A DNA stretch of 15,215 nucleotides from positions 1 through 15,215 of the forward strand of contig CALCEM010000035.1 in assembly GCA_937900285.1 (NCBI GenBank). Reading direction: 5' to 3'. The stretch is from an uncultured Fretibacterium sp. Its GTDB lineage: Bacteria > Synergistota > Synergistia > Synergistales > Aminobacteriaceae. The position numbers and the translations under genes were made by a program. Below are positions 14,935 through 15,215 of this stretch, piece by piece; within the stretch, counting starts at the first letter, position 1; the number at the start of each line of letters is the position of its first letter. The notes beneath the pieces were generated by a model. The model ran no database searches, was not told where the DNA came from, and was given only the letters and a program-made list of their open reading frames with translations.

Positions 14935-15192
14935 TTAATTTTCACCGCCCTTATTAAATGCCTGTAAATATTTCAATACGCGAGCTATAACGATCATTAT
15001 TCCGCAGACTGGTTCAATTAAATATAATGTCTTCATTGGGATTCTCATAACTGACGAAACGTTTGTAGCAGTCGCAGAAAGTTTAAAGCCTCCGTAAATA
15101 AATACGTAAATCACAAAAAATAATATGCATATCTCAATAAAAATATTTAATATAACATGAAACGAATCAAATGAGTATATAATATATTTCAC
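14935..15192 (-). CDS. dctQ: TRAP transporter small permease (DctQ family), C-terminal part; upstream end disrupted or beyond the window
   Basis: The frame encodes about 85 residues matching only the C-terminal half of DctQ. One helix (ILNIFIEICILFFVIYVFIYGG) is followed by the conserved SSVMRIPMKTLYLIEPVCGIMIV segment and a last helix. Complete DctQ proteins have about 160-180 residues and four helices. The nominal start is a GTG (15192-15190) without a ribosome site, and an in-frame TGA lies two codons upstream (15198-15196). The real gene should continue past this point, so a frameshift, a nonsense mutation, a recoded TGA or a sequence error must lie here. Only 17 further bases are visible. 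Translational coupling with dctM supports it as the TRAP small subunit. Confidence 0.75.
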   Translation of the reverse strand: MKYIIYSFDSFHVILNIFIEICILFFVIYVFIYGGFKLSATATNVSSVMRIPMKTLYLIEPVCGIMIVIARVLKYLQAFNKGGEN

Positions 15193-15215
15193 ATCTCAGG
15201 AAAATGACAAAAATA

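Noticed and set aside
1..15215. CRISPR arrays, transposases, attachment sites, tRNA or rRNA genes, defence or toxin-antitoxin modules
   Set aside because: I looked on both strands and found no direct-repeat arrays, cloverleaf-like sequences, transposase motifs or defence-type domains; the spacers are short and accounted for.

Overview
The window is AT-rich bacterial chromosome with dense, mostly intact metabolic and cell-envelope genes. A lauroyl/myristoyl-type acyltransferase (lipid A) and a patatin fused to an outer-membrane beta-barrel point to a diderm with LPS. A CheX phosphatase implies chemotaxis, and a prepilin peptidase implies type IV pili or a type II secretion-like system. A sodium:alanine symporter and a TRAP transporter suggest an anaerobic, amino-acid- and organic-acid-using lifestyle. 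Together these fit an AT-rich, host-associated member of Synergistota best. This is an inference from gene content; no rRNA or other phylogenetic marker is present.

Layout. 1-98: the 3' end of an unrecognised + strand gene. 192-1811 (+): an AGCS sodium:alanine symporter with an unusual C-terminal membrane extension, separated by a bidirectional terminator from a convergent minus-strand group. That group, in transcription order, is an LpxL-type acyltransferase (6056-5190), a RuvX/YqgF-like RNase H-fold protein (5146-4673), cheX (4604-4113) with its own terminator, and a type Vd-like patatin/beta-barrel protein (3990-1909). Diverging from the acyltransferase across only 20 bp is a prepilin peptidase (6077-6853, +), followed by a family 2 glycosyltransferase (6900-7832, +). 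Both divergent genes may be read from leaderless mRNAs.

7852-15215 is all on the minus strand. In transcription order it holds the end of a TRAP transporter (dctQ, incomplete and disrupted near the window edge; dctM), a terminator/attenuator-like hairpin, two adjacent paralogous GH31 glycoside hydrolases 4 bp apart, a weak terminator and a YcxB-like membrane protein. The downstream GH31 copy carries a one-base frameshift and an Asn where its sister has the His expected at the -1 sugar subsite, so it may be degenerating or re-specialising. The dctQ fragment also has an in-frame stop where coding sequence is expected. Two lesions in one region mean that either local gene decay or small indel errors in the assembly must be considered.

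I do not see a defence system, CRISPR array, mobile element, tRNA or rRNA here. The most noteworthy points are the GH31 paralog pair, the 20-bp divergent leaderless promoter, the recurrent long Shine-Dalgarno spacing and the extended AGCS transporter. None of them amounts to a clearly new biological system.
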